64,000 nt of DNA from the NCBI GenBank assembly GCA_963457665.1, contig OY735207.1, forward strand, positions 58,904,613-58,968,612. Direction: 5' to 3'. The stretch is from Thysanoteuthis rhombus (lineage: Eukaryota > Mollusca > Cephalopoda > Oegopsida > Thysanoteuthidae). The position numbers and the translations under genes are program-made. Position 1 is the first letter of the stretch; each line of letters begins with the position of its first letter. The notes below the pieces were generated by a model. The model saw nothing but the letters and a program-made list of their open reading frames with translations. It ran no database searches and was not told the DNA's origin. Of this stretch, positions 48,995-59,074 are shown piece after piece.

Positions 48995-49041
48995 TTGTTT
49001 GTTCGTTCATTTGTTTGTTTGTTTGTTTGTTTGTTTGTTGG
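48995..49041. repeat. (GTTT)n microsatellite ending in a G run
   Basis: About ten GTTT/GTTC units followed by GGGGGGG. Confidence 0.93.
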
Positions 49042-49044
49042 GGG

Positions 49045-50610
49045 GGTTCGCCTTCAAACGAAAAGAGCGGAGGCAAAGTCACGAGACCGGATATCAAAGT
49101 CTCAATGTGCTGACGGACGAGATTCGAAAAAGATGAATGTTTTTTCTTCTCAAGGAATAGGTCATTTGTTAATCACCTGCATAAAGGATTAGAAAAAGTT
49201 CCAAATATCATTGCGAAAGGTTTCCAAATAGCTTTGCATTCATTACCAATACGGAAGACTGTAATTTACAAAATATCTTTTATAAAGTGACATTCAATAA
49301 CCAAAGAGCACCAAATACCAAGAAATGTGTGCAATAGCTTTCTAAATAAACTGATTTTATAGAATATTGTTGTTGATGTCTTTTATGGAGTAGAATCACG
49401 TCACTGGCCAGCGTACCAAGGTTAGTCACCTCGTTTCCCATGAATTACGCTTACAACAGCAGACCTTGAGAAAGGGTTAGTTTTTCTGAGGTTGATTACG
49501 ATAGAATATTATTCAGTCTTTAGTTTTCAAAAATAATACCAGGAACTTTTGCAAGCATTAAAGCGTTGAACAAAACAAGTTAAAATGATTTAAAACTTCA
49601 ATGTATCCTTTATGCATGTGTTGTGCAAACGAAACTCTCTGGGAAACAAATTCCTAGTTCTTTAAGTAAAACTATTGACGCTACGTCACGTCACCTTTAA
49701 ACTTTCCAATCAATTTGTCTCCAAGTTTCAAGTTGTTCAATCGATCTTGTTTTGCACATGAGAATCGTTCCTCTGTAAAAAAAATAATTTCAAACATTGC
49801 AAAAAGAAAGAGAAACAATACCTAGGTACAGATTTTAAAAAATCTATATCTCGAATCCTTGCACGGAAACTATAAATGACAATTTTTATATCCTGAATTC
49901 CTGCACGAAAACCATAAATGCTCATTAACATTGAAAGAATATAAATAAATCTGAATTTATGCTCCCAGAAAAAAACTTTGTCAATAAAAAAATATATACT
50001 AATTCACCTGCATCGTTAAAACGACACCTTATATGTAATATAGGGATTTACATTGCATTCTATATACGTGGAAGAAAGATTTGCTTTGAAGTGAGTATGA
50101 CTGCAATCAGATTTTTTTGTTTCTGTCTTTAAAACTTTCGATATTTCCATTCAAATTCAGCATTTTTACTACGTCTATATTGCCCCACCAGTCGAATCCA
50201 TTAGTGTAACAGAGTATAAACACACATTGATAATAATTCTATGAGTTGATGACATCAAAATATGTGTTCTTTACTAGAGGATATTTAAGCGTTTGCTGCC
50301 ATAACTGCAAAAACTGATAAAGGGTGTAACAGTAATAGCTGTTATATTTACACAAACATAGTGACGGAGAACGTTGATTCGTCTTGTGAGCCAATTTGTT
50401 AGTGATGTAACCTTGATCCTCACTACGTGGCTGGACTGTTTTCCACACTAGACTTTAATGAATTTCGTGAATAATACGAGCAATATCCAGGACTATATTT
50501 TCAAAAAACATTGCACACCCCATCGTAATGCTCTTACGAAAGAATATCTACTGAACTGTGAGTTAGATTCACAACGGATGCTTGCATCTTTTTACCTTAA
50601 TTTTGTTTTT
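49045..50610. other. No feature recognised
   Basis: Non-coding 1.5 kb. Two small duplicated phrases near 49850-49920 (gcacggaaactataaatgac / gcacgaaaaccataaatgct) suggest a local duplication of about 55 bp. Confidence 0.45.
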
Positions 50611-50611
50611 T

Positions 50612-50652
<41 letters not shown>

Positions 50653-50706
50653 TATTATTATTATTACTATTATTATTATTATCATTATTATTATTATTAT
50701 TATTAT
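50612..50706. repeat. (ATC)n(ATT)n microsatellite at the 3' end of the LINE
   Basis: About 13 ATC units then about 18 ATT units with a few C substitutions. Relative to the minus-strand element next to it, this is a (TAA/ATA)n(ATG)n 3' tail or target-site repeat. Confidence 0.95.
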
Positions 50707-50935
50707 TTGGAATCTCACACCAGTTGCCTGGTGGTAACCGCTGGAGTTTGAGTGACAGCAAGTCTCCTCAAGTCTCCAGCCCTCCTCTCCCAGTACTCAT
50801 AGGTCGCAGTAATTCTGCGATTTACAGTTTCACACCGGTTGCCCAGTGGTTATCGCTGAAGGCTGAGTGACAATAAGTCTCCTCGGGTCTCCAGCTAACG
50901 TCTCCTCTCTCTTTCGCATATCATGACAGAGCTAC
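50707..50935 (-). repeat. Direct repeat in the LINE 3' UTR
   Basis: Two copies with an offset of 115 bp: cacaccagttgcctggtgg (50716) and cacaccggttgcccagtgg (50831), each followed by gctg(g/a)..tgagtgacA..aagtctcctc. Located between the protein end and the 3' microsatellite. Confidence 0.8.
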
Positions 50936-50950
50936 AATTCGTTGCAGTAC

Positions 50951-52273
50951 TTATATCTCTAGCACCTTCCTCAGTATTCGTGCAGTTCCCAGTAGTGCTG
51001 TGGTCTGTAAGGTCTCTATCCTTCCCCTAATCCCGATCTCCTCCAGTCTCTCCCTCAGCGTTTTGGGGACAGTTCCTAGTGCACCCACTATGACCGGTAC
51101 TACCCTTGTTTTCATGTTCCACATTTTCCTTAACTCCCTTGCTAGGTCCTTGTATTTTTCCCTTTTTTCACCCTCCTTCTTTTTTACTCTATGGTCTGCA
51201 GGTACAGCAACGTCTACTATTTGGCAGGCCTTCCTTTTTTTGTCTACTATTACTAAGTCCAGTCTTCTTGCCTGGATGAGGTGGTCAGTTTAGATGTCAA
51301 AGTCCCACAGTAGTTTGTGGTTGTCATTCTCCAAAACTGCCTCTGGCTTGTGCTGATACCACTTTTCCACATGGTTGAATCCCATTTGTTTGCTTAGTTC
51401 CCAGTGTATCATCGTTGCTACTCTATCGTGTCTATGCTTATACTCCTTCTGGGTGAGTTGACTACATTCACTAGTTATATGGTTTACTGTCTCATCTCTT
51501 TCACCGCACATGCGGCATTTGCTGTTTGTCTGTGTTCTGTCGATTTTTGTTTTTATGTAGTTTGTCCTTATGCTTTTGTTTTGGGCTGCCATAATGAGCG
51601 ATTCTGTTTCTTTCTTAAGGTTCCCCTTTCGTAACCACGTCCATGATTTCTCGTCTGCTATATCTTGTATCTGTCTTTTAAACTCGCCGTACAATTTTTT
51701 CCCTTCCCATCTTTCTTTTCTTGCTTGCTGTACTGTTCTATTGTTTTCTACTTTATTGTTTGTTGCACTATCTCTCGCGCTCTTTATGATTTCTTCACTA
51801 TTTGTTTGCACATATCTTTCTAGGACTGTTTTAGCTCTCTGGACACAGTCTTCTATGCTGATGAGCCCCCTACCACCTTCTTTTCTCTTAACCTATAGTC
51901 TATCTGTATCATCCCTAGGGTGTAATGCTTTATGCATCGTCATAAGTTTCCTTGTTCGCCTATCCATTTATTGGAGCTCTTCTTTTGTCCATCCTAGGAA
52001 TGGTCCTGTATACCTAACTACTGATACAGCCCAGGTGTTCCTTCCTTTTATTAGATTTCTGCTGTTTAATTTGGTTTCTAATATTTTCCTTATCCTTCTG
52101 AGGTATTCCCTCTTTATTTTCTCCTTCATCTCTTCCCGTTTTATCGTGTCACATTCAAGGACACCTAGGTACTTGTATCGGTCTTGTGCGGTCAGTGCCC
52201 TAATCTTGCTGTTGTCCGGGAATTCAATTCCCTCAGTCATTGAAAGCTTTTGTGCATCACCATCATTGCGCAT
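50951..52273 (-). pseudogene. C-terminal thumb, Cys-His knuckle and endonuclease part of the LINE
   Basis: This is a single frame from 52273 to the terminal stop at 50951, cut by stops at 51968, 51893 and 51290. It contains YKYLGVLECDTIKREEMKEK and NTWAVSVVRYTGPFLGWTKEE (thumb region), a REGGRGL-type segment (KRKEGGRGLISIEDCV, near 51890-51850) and a C-X2-C-X8-H-X4-C knuckle (CRMCGERDETVNHITSEC, near 51520-51465). After the stop at 51290 comes the restriction-like endonuclease core RRLDLVIVD followed by CQIVDVAVPAD. In related proteins the first motif is RPDLV, so the Pro of the PD motif is Leu here. It ends in GTARILRKVLEI. Confidence 0.85.
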
Positions 52274-53904
52274 TTTTCTATTCCAAACTCCATTCCTATG
52301 TCCTCACTATATTCCCTTACTTCGTTGAACAGAATCTCAAGCTCTCCCCTGTTTTTTGCGAACAATTTTATATCGTCCATGTACATTAAGTGGTTGACCT
52401 TTCCTTTTGTTTTAGAGAAGTGGTATCCTTTGCTGTTTTTCAGGATCCTGTTAAGCGGTATCATTGTTAGAACAAATAATAGTGGGGACAACGAGTCTCC
52501 TTGGAAGATTCCCCTTTTTATCCCTACCTCTGCTAGTTTGTTCCCTGCGGCTGTCAAATCTACTTTCCAGTCTTCCATCGAATTACCAATGAATTTAACC
52601 ACCGGTTCGCTAATTTTGAACATTCTAAGGCATTCGAGTATCCAGCTATGTGGAATCATATCGTGTGCCTTTTTGTAATCAATCCATCCCATTGCGATAT
52701 TCTTTCTCCTTTTCCTCACTTCTCTTAAGATCATCTGGTCTAAGTAGAGTAAATCGTTTGCCCCTTTGGTTCCTATCCTACACCCTTTCTGTTCCTCTGG
52801 TAGTAGTCCCCTTCTATCCATTGACATGTATATTCTCTCTGCTATTTGCCCGGTCAGGATTTTCCACATAAGTGGTAAGCACGTGATTGGTCTATAGTTG
52901 CTTGCTATGTTCCCATTTTCTGGGTCTTTTTGGATGAGGGTGGTTCTGCCTTTAGTCATCGATTCTGGTGCTTTGCCTTCGTTTAGACAATTTTGGAGTA
53001 GGTGAGTGAGTCTGCCGTGTAACGTGGTGAATTTTTTGAACCAATACCCATGGATCCCGTCGGGACCCGGTGCTTTCCAGTTGGCTACTTTCCTAAGAGT
53101 ATGTTTCAATGTGGTTTCATTCAGTACTATTGGTTCTCCCCTGTCTATATCTTCTAGTTCTTTTCTCATGTCTCCCAACCATTGCAGTGTTACGTTGTGT
53201 CTTTTTGGGTGCCCCCATATGCTATTCCAATAGTTCTTGGCCTCTGTGGCATCTGGTTTCATGTCCTGCCTTCTTTCCCCATTTAAATCTTGGTAAAACT
53301 TCTTCTCATTGTTTTGGAATGTGCGGTTTTGTGTGTATTGGGCCGTTCTTAGTCTGTATCTTTTCAGTCTTGCCTCTTTGGCTAGTCTTTTCTGGTGTAA
53401 CTCTTCGACTACAGTCGCGATGCCTTTTTGCGTTACCTTGTATTTGTTATAAAGTCTTACTCGTGGTCTGTCCGTGTGTGGTGTATTTCTAAGCAGTACT
53501 TCATCTCTCTGTAGTTGGGAGATCTGCCTTTATAATCTTCTCTCCCAGTTGGGTTTCTCTTCCCTATTATTGCTCGGGTTCCTATCTTGTGTTGTGAAGC
53601 TTTGTGCAACCATTTTCGCCCCTGCGTAAATTAGGTTGTTGAGTTCTAGAAGGGTGTTCGTTTCTATGTGCTACAAGAGGCAGTTGACCTGTTCGGTCAC
53701 TTCTCCGACTTTTTTTCTGTCTTTGTCTCTTAGGGAGGGGAGTGTTGTTTTCTCTCCTCGCATGATCTCTTTCAAAGCTTGTATTTTGGTTTTCTCTTCT
53801 TCCGTTGGTGTCTCGTCATCACCCTCTGGTGCATAGTTTGCTGTGGGGGTCTCATGGGGAATTCTTCTAGTTTTGTTATTGGTACTAGTTGTGCTGGGGG
53901 GCAT
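52237..53904 (-). pseudogene. Reverse transcriptase region of the LINE
   Basis: One frame from 53904 to 52237 interrupted by TAG (53671) and TAA (53530). It holds the linker (LPSLRDKDRKKVGEVTEQ, then a QRDEVLLRN-type segment) and the RT domain from 53262 down, in order: WKAPGPDGIHGYW, TTLIQK, NYRPITCLPLMWK, GCRIGTKGANDLL, GWIDYKKAHDMIPHSWI, GIFQGDSLSPLLFVLTMIPL, YMDDIKLFA and GIEKCAMM. The catalytic Asp residues in IDYKKA and YMDD are intact. The frame is lost near 52250; the next part continues one base over. The RT domain alone shows no internal stop between 53262 and 52260, so it is fairly young compared with the RTE relics. Confidence 0.88.
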
Positions 53905-54164
53905 TCTTCAGATGTGTAACCTGAATCTCTCTCTACATTAATGCGAATCTCTTGTAGTTCAGTCTCAGACAGCCATTTCTCCTTTTGAATTTGCTTTACT
54001 TGGTCAGCAAGGCATTGGTTCGATACTTCCACAGCAGATTTTTCCCTCCATATTTGGAGCATACGCTCTCTATAAGATCGCACTGAAGGCTTGCTTTTAA
54101 AGTAACAATACATAACTAGTCTATTCTCTTCCCTTGTCCATCTCTTTCTCTTGTTCTTTATAGC

Positions 54165-54365
54165 AGTCACCCTGTGAGGACTGCGCTTTCCCTGGGTGTC
54201 ATTAGTGGTATACGAGTTTTGGACAACAGTAGCTGTGTGACGACTGTGTCCCTCCTGAAGGCCATTAAGGGTACACGAGCCGAGGTTTTGGCCAGCAGTC
54301 ACAGGATGACGACCGGGTCCCTCCTGGTGGCTAACAAGGGAACACCTGCCGGTTACGACACACAG
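54165..54365 (-). repeat. About 66 bp tandem repeat, three diverged copies
   Basis: Units marked by gtgaggactgcgctttccct, tgacgactgtgtccctcctg and tgacgaccgggtccctcctg, inside the N-terminal frame just ahead of the Myb-like domain. Confidence 0.7.
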
Positions 54366-54428
54366 ATCTTGGATCTGTGCCCCGTTTTTTGCGGTAAAAT
54401 TGTTTGGTTGTACTGTCATGATTGGGGT

Positions 54429-54602
54429 TTTTGGTTCTTTCAAGGTAGCACCAGACCTTGGTGGGTTGGTTAAGACCAATGTGAGTCGGAAGTAACCTAA
54501 GAGCCCCACCGGCCCTTTTGGTTCTTTTAAGGTAGTGCCAGACCTTGGTGGGTTCATTGAGACTGATGAGCACTGTGATAACCAAAGAGCCCCACCAGCT
54601 CC
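54429..54602 (-). repeat. 87 bp tandem repeat, two copies, at the LINE 5' end
   Basis: Two copies containing ttttggttctttcaaggtag / ttttggttcttttaaggtag and agaccttggtgggtt, ending in gagccccacc. The period is 87 bp, a multiple of three, so it appears as a 29-residue repeat in the reading frame. Confidence 0.85.
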
Positions 54603-54807
54603 TACCACCCAGGGTATGGCCTCACAAGGACAAGCCATTCGGGTTTGCAGAGATATCTATTTATTGATATGGCATTTACCTGATTGTTGAACTAAAGAAA
54701 AAAAAAACACTAAACCTTGTTCTTGGGGTGGGAAGGGGGGGTTCATGCATGAAAGATCATATGTCTCCCTTAAATGTTTTAAGTCTTGACTTAGTATAAG
54801 TTTCGGT

Positions 54808-54817
54808 ATTATTATTA

Positions 54818-54856
<39 letters not shown>
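54808..54856. repeat. (ATT)n microsatellite on the 5' side of the LINE
   Basis: About 16 ATT units with one ATC near the start. Confidence 0.95.
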
Positions 54857-54857
<1 letters not shown>

Positions 54858-54859
54858 AA

Positions 54860-55370
54860 ATACTACCATTAATAGTAATAGTAATGATAATAGTATAAGT
54901 TTTAACATTATCATCATCACTCAAGCCAATTCAAATATGTATACAAGTGCATCTATAACGGGTTCAATGCGATTCAAGTGCTAGAGATACCTAACTAGTC
55001 CAGCGGCATATGGTGTTTATAGTGACATTTTGTGCTATTCTGCAGAACTTACTACTGCAGAGGCGTAGTTAAAATGAGGAGCAGGCTACTCCAGAACAAT
55101 GCCTGGGATCTTTGAGGGTGGGGGCAAAAGTTTTATAAATAGTAGTTCACCTATTGCCCTCTTACCGGTCAAATCACACCAAAAGTTGGAGGGGTCTCTC
55201 CAAGAAACCAGCCCTCCTGGGACCCCCAAATCTCTATAGATAAACAGAAACTTCATGCAATTCATACATAGGACAGATTACAAATTGCAACTGACATGAA
55301 TACTCATGCACGAGCTTAATATCTCTTGAATTGAATTACAAGATGAGAAATGAACTTTATCTTATATATA
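54860..55370. other. No gene; part of it GC-richer
   Basis: 55060-55240 has balanced GC with phrases like ggaggggtctctccaag and ccctcctgggaccccc, possibly an old interspersed repeat. Confidence 0.4.
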
Positions 55371-55375
55371 CATAC

Positions 55376-55415
55376 ATACACATATATATATATATATATA
55401 TATATATGTATAATA

Positions 55416-55495
<80 letters not shown>

Positions 55496-55498
55496 GAT
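55376..55498. repeat. (AT)n microsatellite with ATGTAT steps
   Basis: Four AT runs separated by ATGTAT or ATAATGTG steps. Confidence 0.95.
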
Positions 55499-55589
55499 AC
55501 TTTTTTAAAGCTGAAGAGAAGCAAGTCACGTTATTCAGTCAGTCAGTTCACATGATTTTATATGTTGCCTATCTCTTCCTCGTCTGATT

Positions 55590-56080
55590 GTGAACCTTGA
55601 ATGATAGACAGTTTGTACCTCTCTGAGAGCTGTACAGAGACACTGACTACACGATCTGGGATGGCTTTGAATCCTACAACATTATCTCCAAGTTTTGTTT
55701 TTTTTATGAATGAGAAAGTCAACTCTGCCTTGTATTTGTTTTACTTTCCTGTAGTCGTATTGAAGATGTTTGCTCTTTAGTTTGATTAATTCTTCTTAGG
55801 GTCTTCTCATTTCGCTGATACCAATAAAGTTCCATTTGATGTTCTGTGATTTCATTTTCCAGATTGCTTAGGTACATGCCTATTGAGAGTGTTCTGACGT
55901 TGTAGATTCCAATGTACAGTGTTGTTTTCTTAGTGATATTCCTGTGATTGTGTTTTGGTAATCTTGTTAAGGGTGTACAGGGTCGCTTAAATGCTTTAAA
56001 AATCACATCATCAACCTGACTCAATCTTTTTTCCGAGTGTGTATTATTAGATATGAAAACAAATAACGACCAGATTATAT
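55590..56080 (-). mobile_element. RTE-clade LINE, N-terminal endonuclease fragment
   Basis: On the minus strand, LYIGIYNVRTLS (about 55925-55885) matches the start of RTE apurinic-type endonucleases (TYNVRTLS), followed by LENEITEHQMELYWYQRNEK, equivalent to the EEI..IKWDIIGLSE segment. Beyond a stop, the pieces VVGFKAIPDRV and LSERYKLSII (about 55690-55600) match GFKPISDRI..L.L....YKLKIIQ. The catalytic Glu of the GLSE motif appears lost (YWYQRNE). This is the only 5' part of an RTE element seen in the window; it stops before the downstream catalytic His region and has no RT beside it. Confidence 0.75.
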
Positions 56081-56129
56081 CTGGATACTGCATGAACATA
56101 ATTGAAATTAAGTTTCAACGTATTTACAT

Positions 56130-56410
56130 CATACTTCCCAACATGAAAAAGGCTGAGTTGCTAAGTATGGTTTGTTATTTATAGCTAAAACCGTCTTTAA
56201 TGGGTAAAACCGGCTAGATTTTTCCATTTCCAGCTGATATATTGTATATGTATTCATTTAAAGCCCACTTATCCAACAAAATGAATATTATATGTATTAT
56301 AAAAATGATGCATTAACAGATTTAATTGACTATCGTAGATTTGTATCGGCTGGAACAGGAAGAAATCAGCTAGATATCGCCGAAAATAGTCAAATTTGCA
56401 ACCCAGCTGA
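56130..56410. repeat. Compact copy of the dispersed repeat also found at 12130-13000
   Basis: About 280 bp starting gagttgctaagtatgg and ending caacccagctgac. The internal order of matching segments is given under the other copy. Confidence 0.45.
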
Positions 56411-56414
56411 CGAG

Positions 56415-57255
56415 CTAGTGAACTGTAACTCATTCTAGATTACTAATTCTTCTTTGTTGCCTTAGAAAAAAAAAGACCAACTCCCCTTCTCAACATCAGC
56501 CTGCATCAAGGGGCTAATGAGTGAACAGTCATTAGTACACCTTTATTTTACAGTCCCTTGTTTAACCACTTTCTCTCTCTCCCTTCAGTTTTTTCGATGA
56601 AAAATGATAAGAGTCGTGCTCCTGGAACGCATCACATCAAACAGCTTTTATCGTCAATTTTTTTTTCTAATAAAATGATCCATGATTATATTATTGAGTA
56701 AACAGAAACATTAAATTATTATCCATGATTAATTTTGTGGTGAGTGAGCGGCACACACTTCGAACACCCAGAATATACGCGCTTGATTGAGCCTATCTAA
56801 CAGTTTGTAGGTATTGACGTATGACGAAAAAATTATCTAAGAATGGTATTGGCATACTCAATCCTGTTCTATCATTTTTTTTAACGATATCATGGAATGG
56901 TTTTCATCTCCTGACATGTTGCATTCTTTACAGAGCCCGTTTATATAATAAGGTGAGCCCAACGACCTTTCCAATCGACGTCGTACGTGAACCTAGTTAC
57001 TTCATTTTCAGATTACGAATACTTTTCGCTTGATTACATCTCCATCTTTTAAAGTTTTTCAAGAGAAAATTCCCGATATTAAAACCAGTAATCTTCTCTT
57101 TTTGTACTGGATCGAGATCTATGATTAATTTTCCATTGAATATCTAAGTAGAAAAAAAAACACAAAACAGATGCTCGCGTGGGTTTTTATGTCTAGACGA
57201 TATCTTCTTTGTCTCTAGTGATTGGATTTATCTGTTTTTAAATTACAGAGGAAGC
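56415..57255. other. No feature recognised
   Basis: Non-coding AT-rich DNA; the 70-codon frame at 56821 has no motif. Confidence 0.5.
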
Positions 57256-57261
57256 CAAATA

Positions 57262-57375
57262 CTGAAATGGCCAGGCTGGAAACGGCACAAAAATGGAATC
57301 GGCGGACTGAGTTCAAACTCCATCTGGAAAAGTTTGTGTTCACTTCGTAGCAATACCCTAGGTGGAGGCATGAAT
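57262..57375 (+). mobile_element. Possible tRNA-derived SINE head
   Basis: AATGGCCAGGCTGGAAACGG (box A-like) and CTGAGTTCAAACTCCATC (box B-like) about 45 bases apart. The downstream part is unassigned. Confidence 0.45.
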
Positions 57376-57824
57376 ACGTATGTACCCGAACACTAAAGGT
57401 AAAACCGTGAGTAAAACAGCATAAAATGAAATGAGTAATACCGATCCTAACACGAATATTGCAGAAGAGCCGAGTCAGTGGTTAAGTTACATGTGGCGCC
57501 CAAACGACAATGACTGAAGCCATCAACTGCATCAAAAAAGGAGAAGCAGCTTATTATGATCGCTGGCTGATGACATTAAGCGAAGGATACAGTATTTGGA
57601 TTATTTACATGTTCTTACAAATTTACATTCATTGATTAAAACTTATTGTCAGGAACTCGAATTAATATGAATAACATAAATATCTTAATATAATCTCTGA
57701 TATTTTTGAATAAATTGTTCAGGAAGATGGTGCGTGGTACCTTTATTGATACTATAGGTTTCTATCCCTACGAATTCCAGCAGCGAAGTAATGGGTATTT
57801 TTCTTGCAATAATACTAAGTAGAT

Positions 57825-58530
57825 GCAAAAAAAATACTGGCGGTTTTATAAAAAACAATTATGCTCATTTTTTAAGTATTATTTAACAATGTTTATGTGA
57901 TATACCATTTTAAAGCGTGAATCTCCACCCATTTATTAAATTTTGACGTTTTCTTTCCACTAATAATTCTGGTTTATAAGCAAATTCGAGCAATGTTGTT
58001 ATATATGTTCAAAAGGGGACGTAAAGCAACGGAAACTGCACACAATATATCAAACGATCGTCAAAAGAACAGCTCAACGTTGGATCCAAAATTTTCAAAA
58101 CGGAGTCTAGAATCTTGAAGAGGTGAGTGTCTTTCTGTGATTGACTACATCACAACTTGAGTAGTTGCAGATGAAGTAATCTTTGACCGATCAACAGTTG
58201 CTCAACATTTACACCTGATTGGAAAGGCGAAGGAGGTGGACATATCATGCAAATAACCCTGAATAAAAAGCAAAAAAAGTTTGCATGTCGTGCCAACGAT
58301 ACTGCAAAAATTGAAAAAACTAAGCTGCGAAACACTACCTCACCTAGCTTACTTACCAGACCTTTCTCCGACCGACTATCAATTTTTCAGACATTTCGAC
58401 CACTTCCAGCATGGGAAATCTCTCAACAACTAGACAATGACTAAAAACATCTTCGAATAATTTATTGGTTCCGGAACCCCTAATTTTTCTGCTTCCTGGC
58501 TTATAGTTGAAGTGTAAATTTTCAAGCTTC
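57825..58530 (+). mobile_element. Mariner relic, internally deleted copy 2
   Basis: The plus strand gives mariner pieces in order: LLYMFKRGRKATETAHNIS (about 57995-58050), RSTVAQHLHLIGKAK (about 58190-58230), then directly a LTYLPDLSPTDYQFFRHFDHF segment and HGKSLNN (about 58345-58440), which holds the third catalytic Asp region. The middle of the transposase, with the first two Asp and about 130 residues, is missing at the same place as in the copy at 35160. Leader sequences also match (atgctcattttttaa at 57868 and 35211; accattt near 57903 and 35258). Several stops and frame changes. Confidence 0.8.
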
Positions 58531-58534
58531 AAAT

Positions 58535-59017
58535 TTCCATTGGTAATCTTTATTCTAAGCTGAGACCATGGGTATCCGTAGCGTAGGATAACGGCATGGA
58601 GACATTTTTCGACGATGTCCAGTTTCTGTGGAACCACAGCTGCGCCCCACACCCCCGGAAAAGTTACTGTAGACACCCATGGCTTTGTATCAACCCAATA
58701 GAAGAAAAAAAATTTGAGTAATACTTGTTTTGAATAACTTGCTTACTATAGACGAAACCTTATCTCAGAATTTCTAAGTTGGAATCGTTTGAGTGATCCG
58801 TCTTATGAACATTTGTAATTTTTTTGCATATATGTATGGGAAGAACATGTAAGCGAATCTTTGGTAATCCACACAATGATTTGCAATGTGTTTTTTACCC
58901 TGTCACCTATGATAGAATTTTATGTTCTGATGACGTTGTGAAAATGCTTATTTTGAAGAATCATATATACACACACAAAAATACGCACACATACACTCAT
59001 ACGTACACACAGACATA
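58535..59017. other. No feature recognised
   Basis: Non-coding; 58560-58680 is somewhat GC-richer. Confidence 0.5.

Positions 59018-59069
<52 letters not shown>
59018..59069. repeat. (AT)n microsatellite
   Basis: About 24 AT units preceded by ACAC/ATAC steps. Confidence 0.95.
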
Positions 59070-59071
<2 letters not shown>

Positions 59072-59074
59072 GTC

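Larger units (their letters stand above)
53772..54638 (-). pseudogene. N-terminal part of the LINE protein: repeats plus Myb-like domain
   Basis: A 288-codon frame. Residues about 29-75 hold two 29-residue repeats (NPPRSGTTLKEPK / NPPRSGATLKEPK). Residues about 98-162 hold three repeats of 21-23 residues ending in GQN, VQN and IKN. A basic Myb/SANT-like DNA-binding domain follows at about 164-232: KRKRWTREENRLVMYCYFK, then RMLQIWREK and KWLSETELQEI, with the first two conserved Trp-type positions visible. A domain of this kind is common at the N-terminus of related LINEs and is thought to help target binding. At about codon 265 a frameshift moves the continuing protein (EGDDETPTEEEKTKIQ) into the frame used by the RT. 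The true start codon is uncertain; part of the repeat region may be 5' UTR. Confidence 0.75.
50707..54660 (-). mobile_element. RLE-type LINE, R4/Dong-like, nearly complete but inactivated
   Basis: This minus-strand element has the full protein order of restriction-like-endonuclease LINEs: repeats, Myb-like domain, reverse transcriptase, Cys-His knuckle and endonuclease. RT hallmarks include WKAPGPDGIHGYW, NYRPITCLPLMWKILTGQIA, EEQKGCR, IDYKKAHDMIPHSWI, IFQGDSLSPLLFV and the catalytic YMDD. Known Dong elements insert in TAA repeats, and this copy lies between two ATT-type arrays (50612-50706 and 54808-54856), which supports R4/Dong affinity. NeSL or R2-related placement remains possible. Inactivating changes: stops at 53671-53673, 53530-53532, 51968-51970, 51893-51895 and 51290-51292, and frameshifts near 53840 and 52250. 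Plus-strand frames over the region are shadows. The 5' limit is approximate. Confidence 0.88.

Noticed and set aside
50600..50751. His/Tyr-rich metal-binding protein
   Set aside because: The His and Tyr runs are translations of ATC and ATT microsatellites.
51000..53492. Plus-strand frames of up to 252 codons (51570-52328 and others)
   Set aside because: They are antisense shadows of the minus-strand LINE, which has clear domain motifs.
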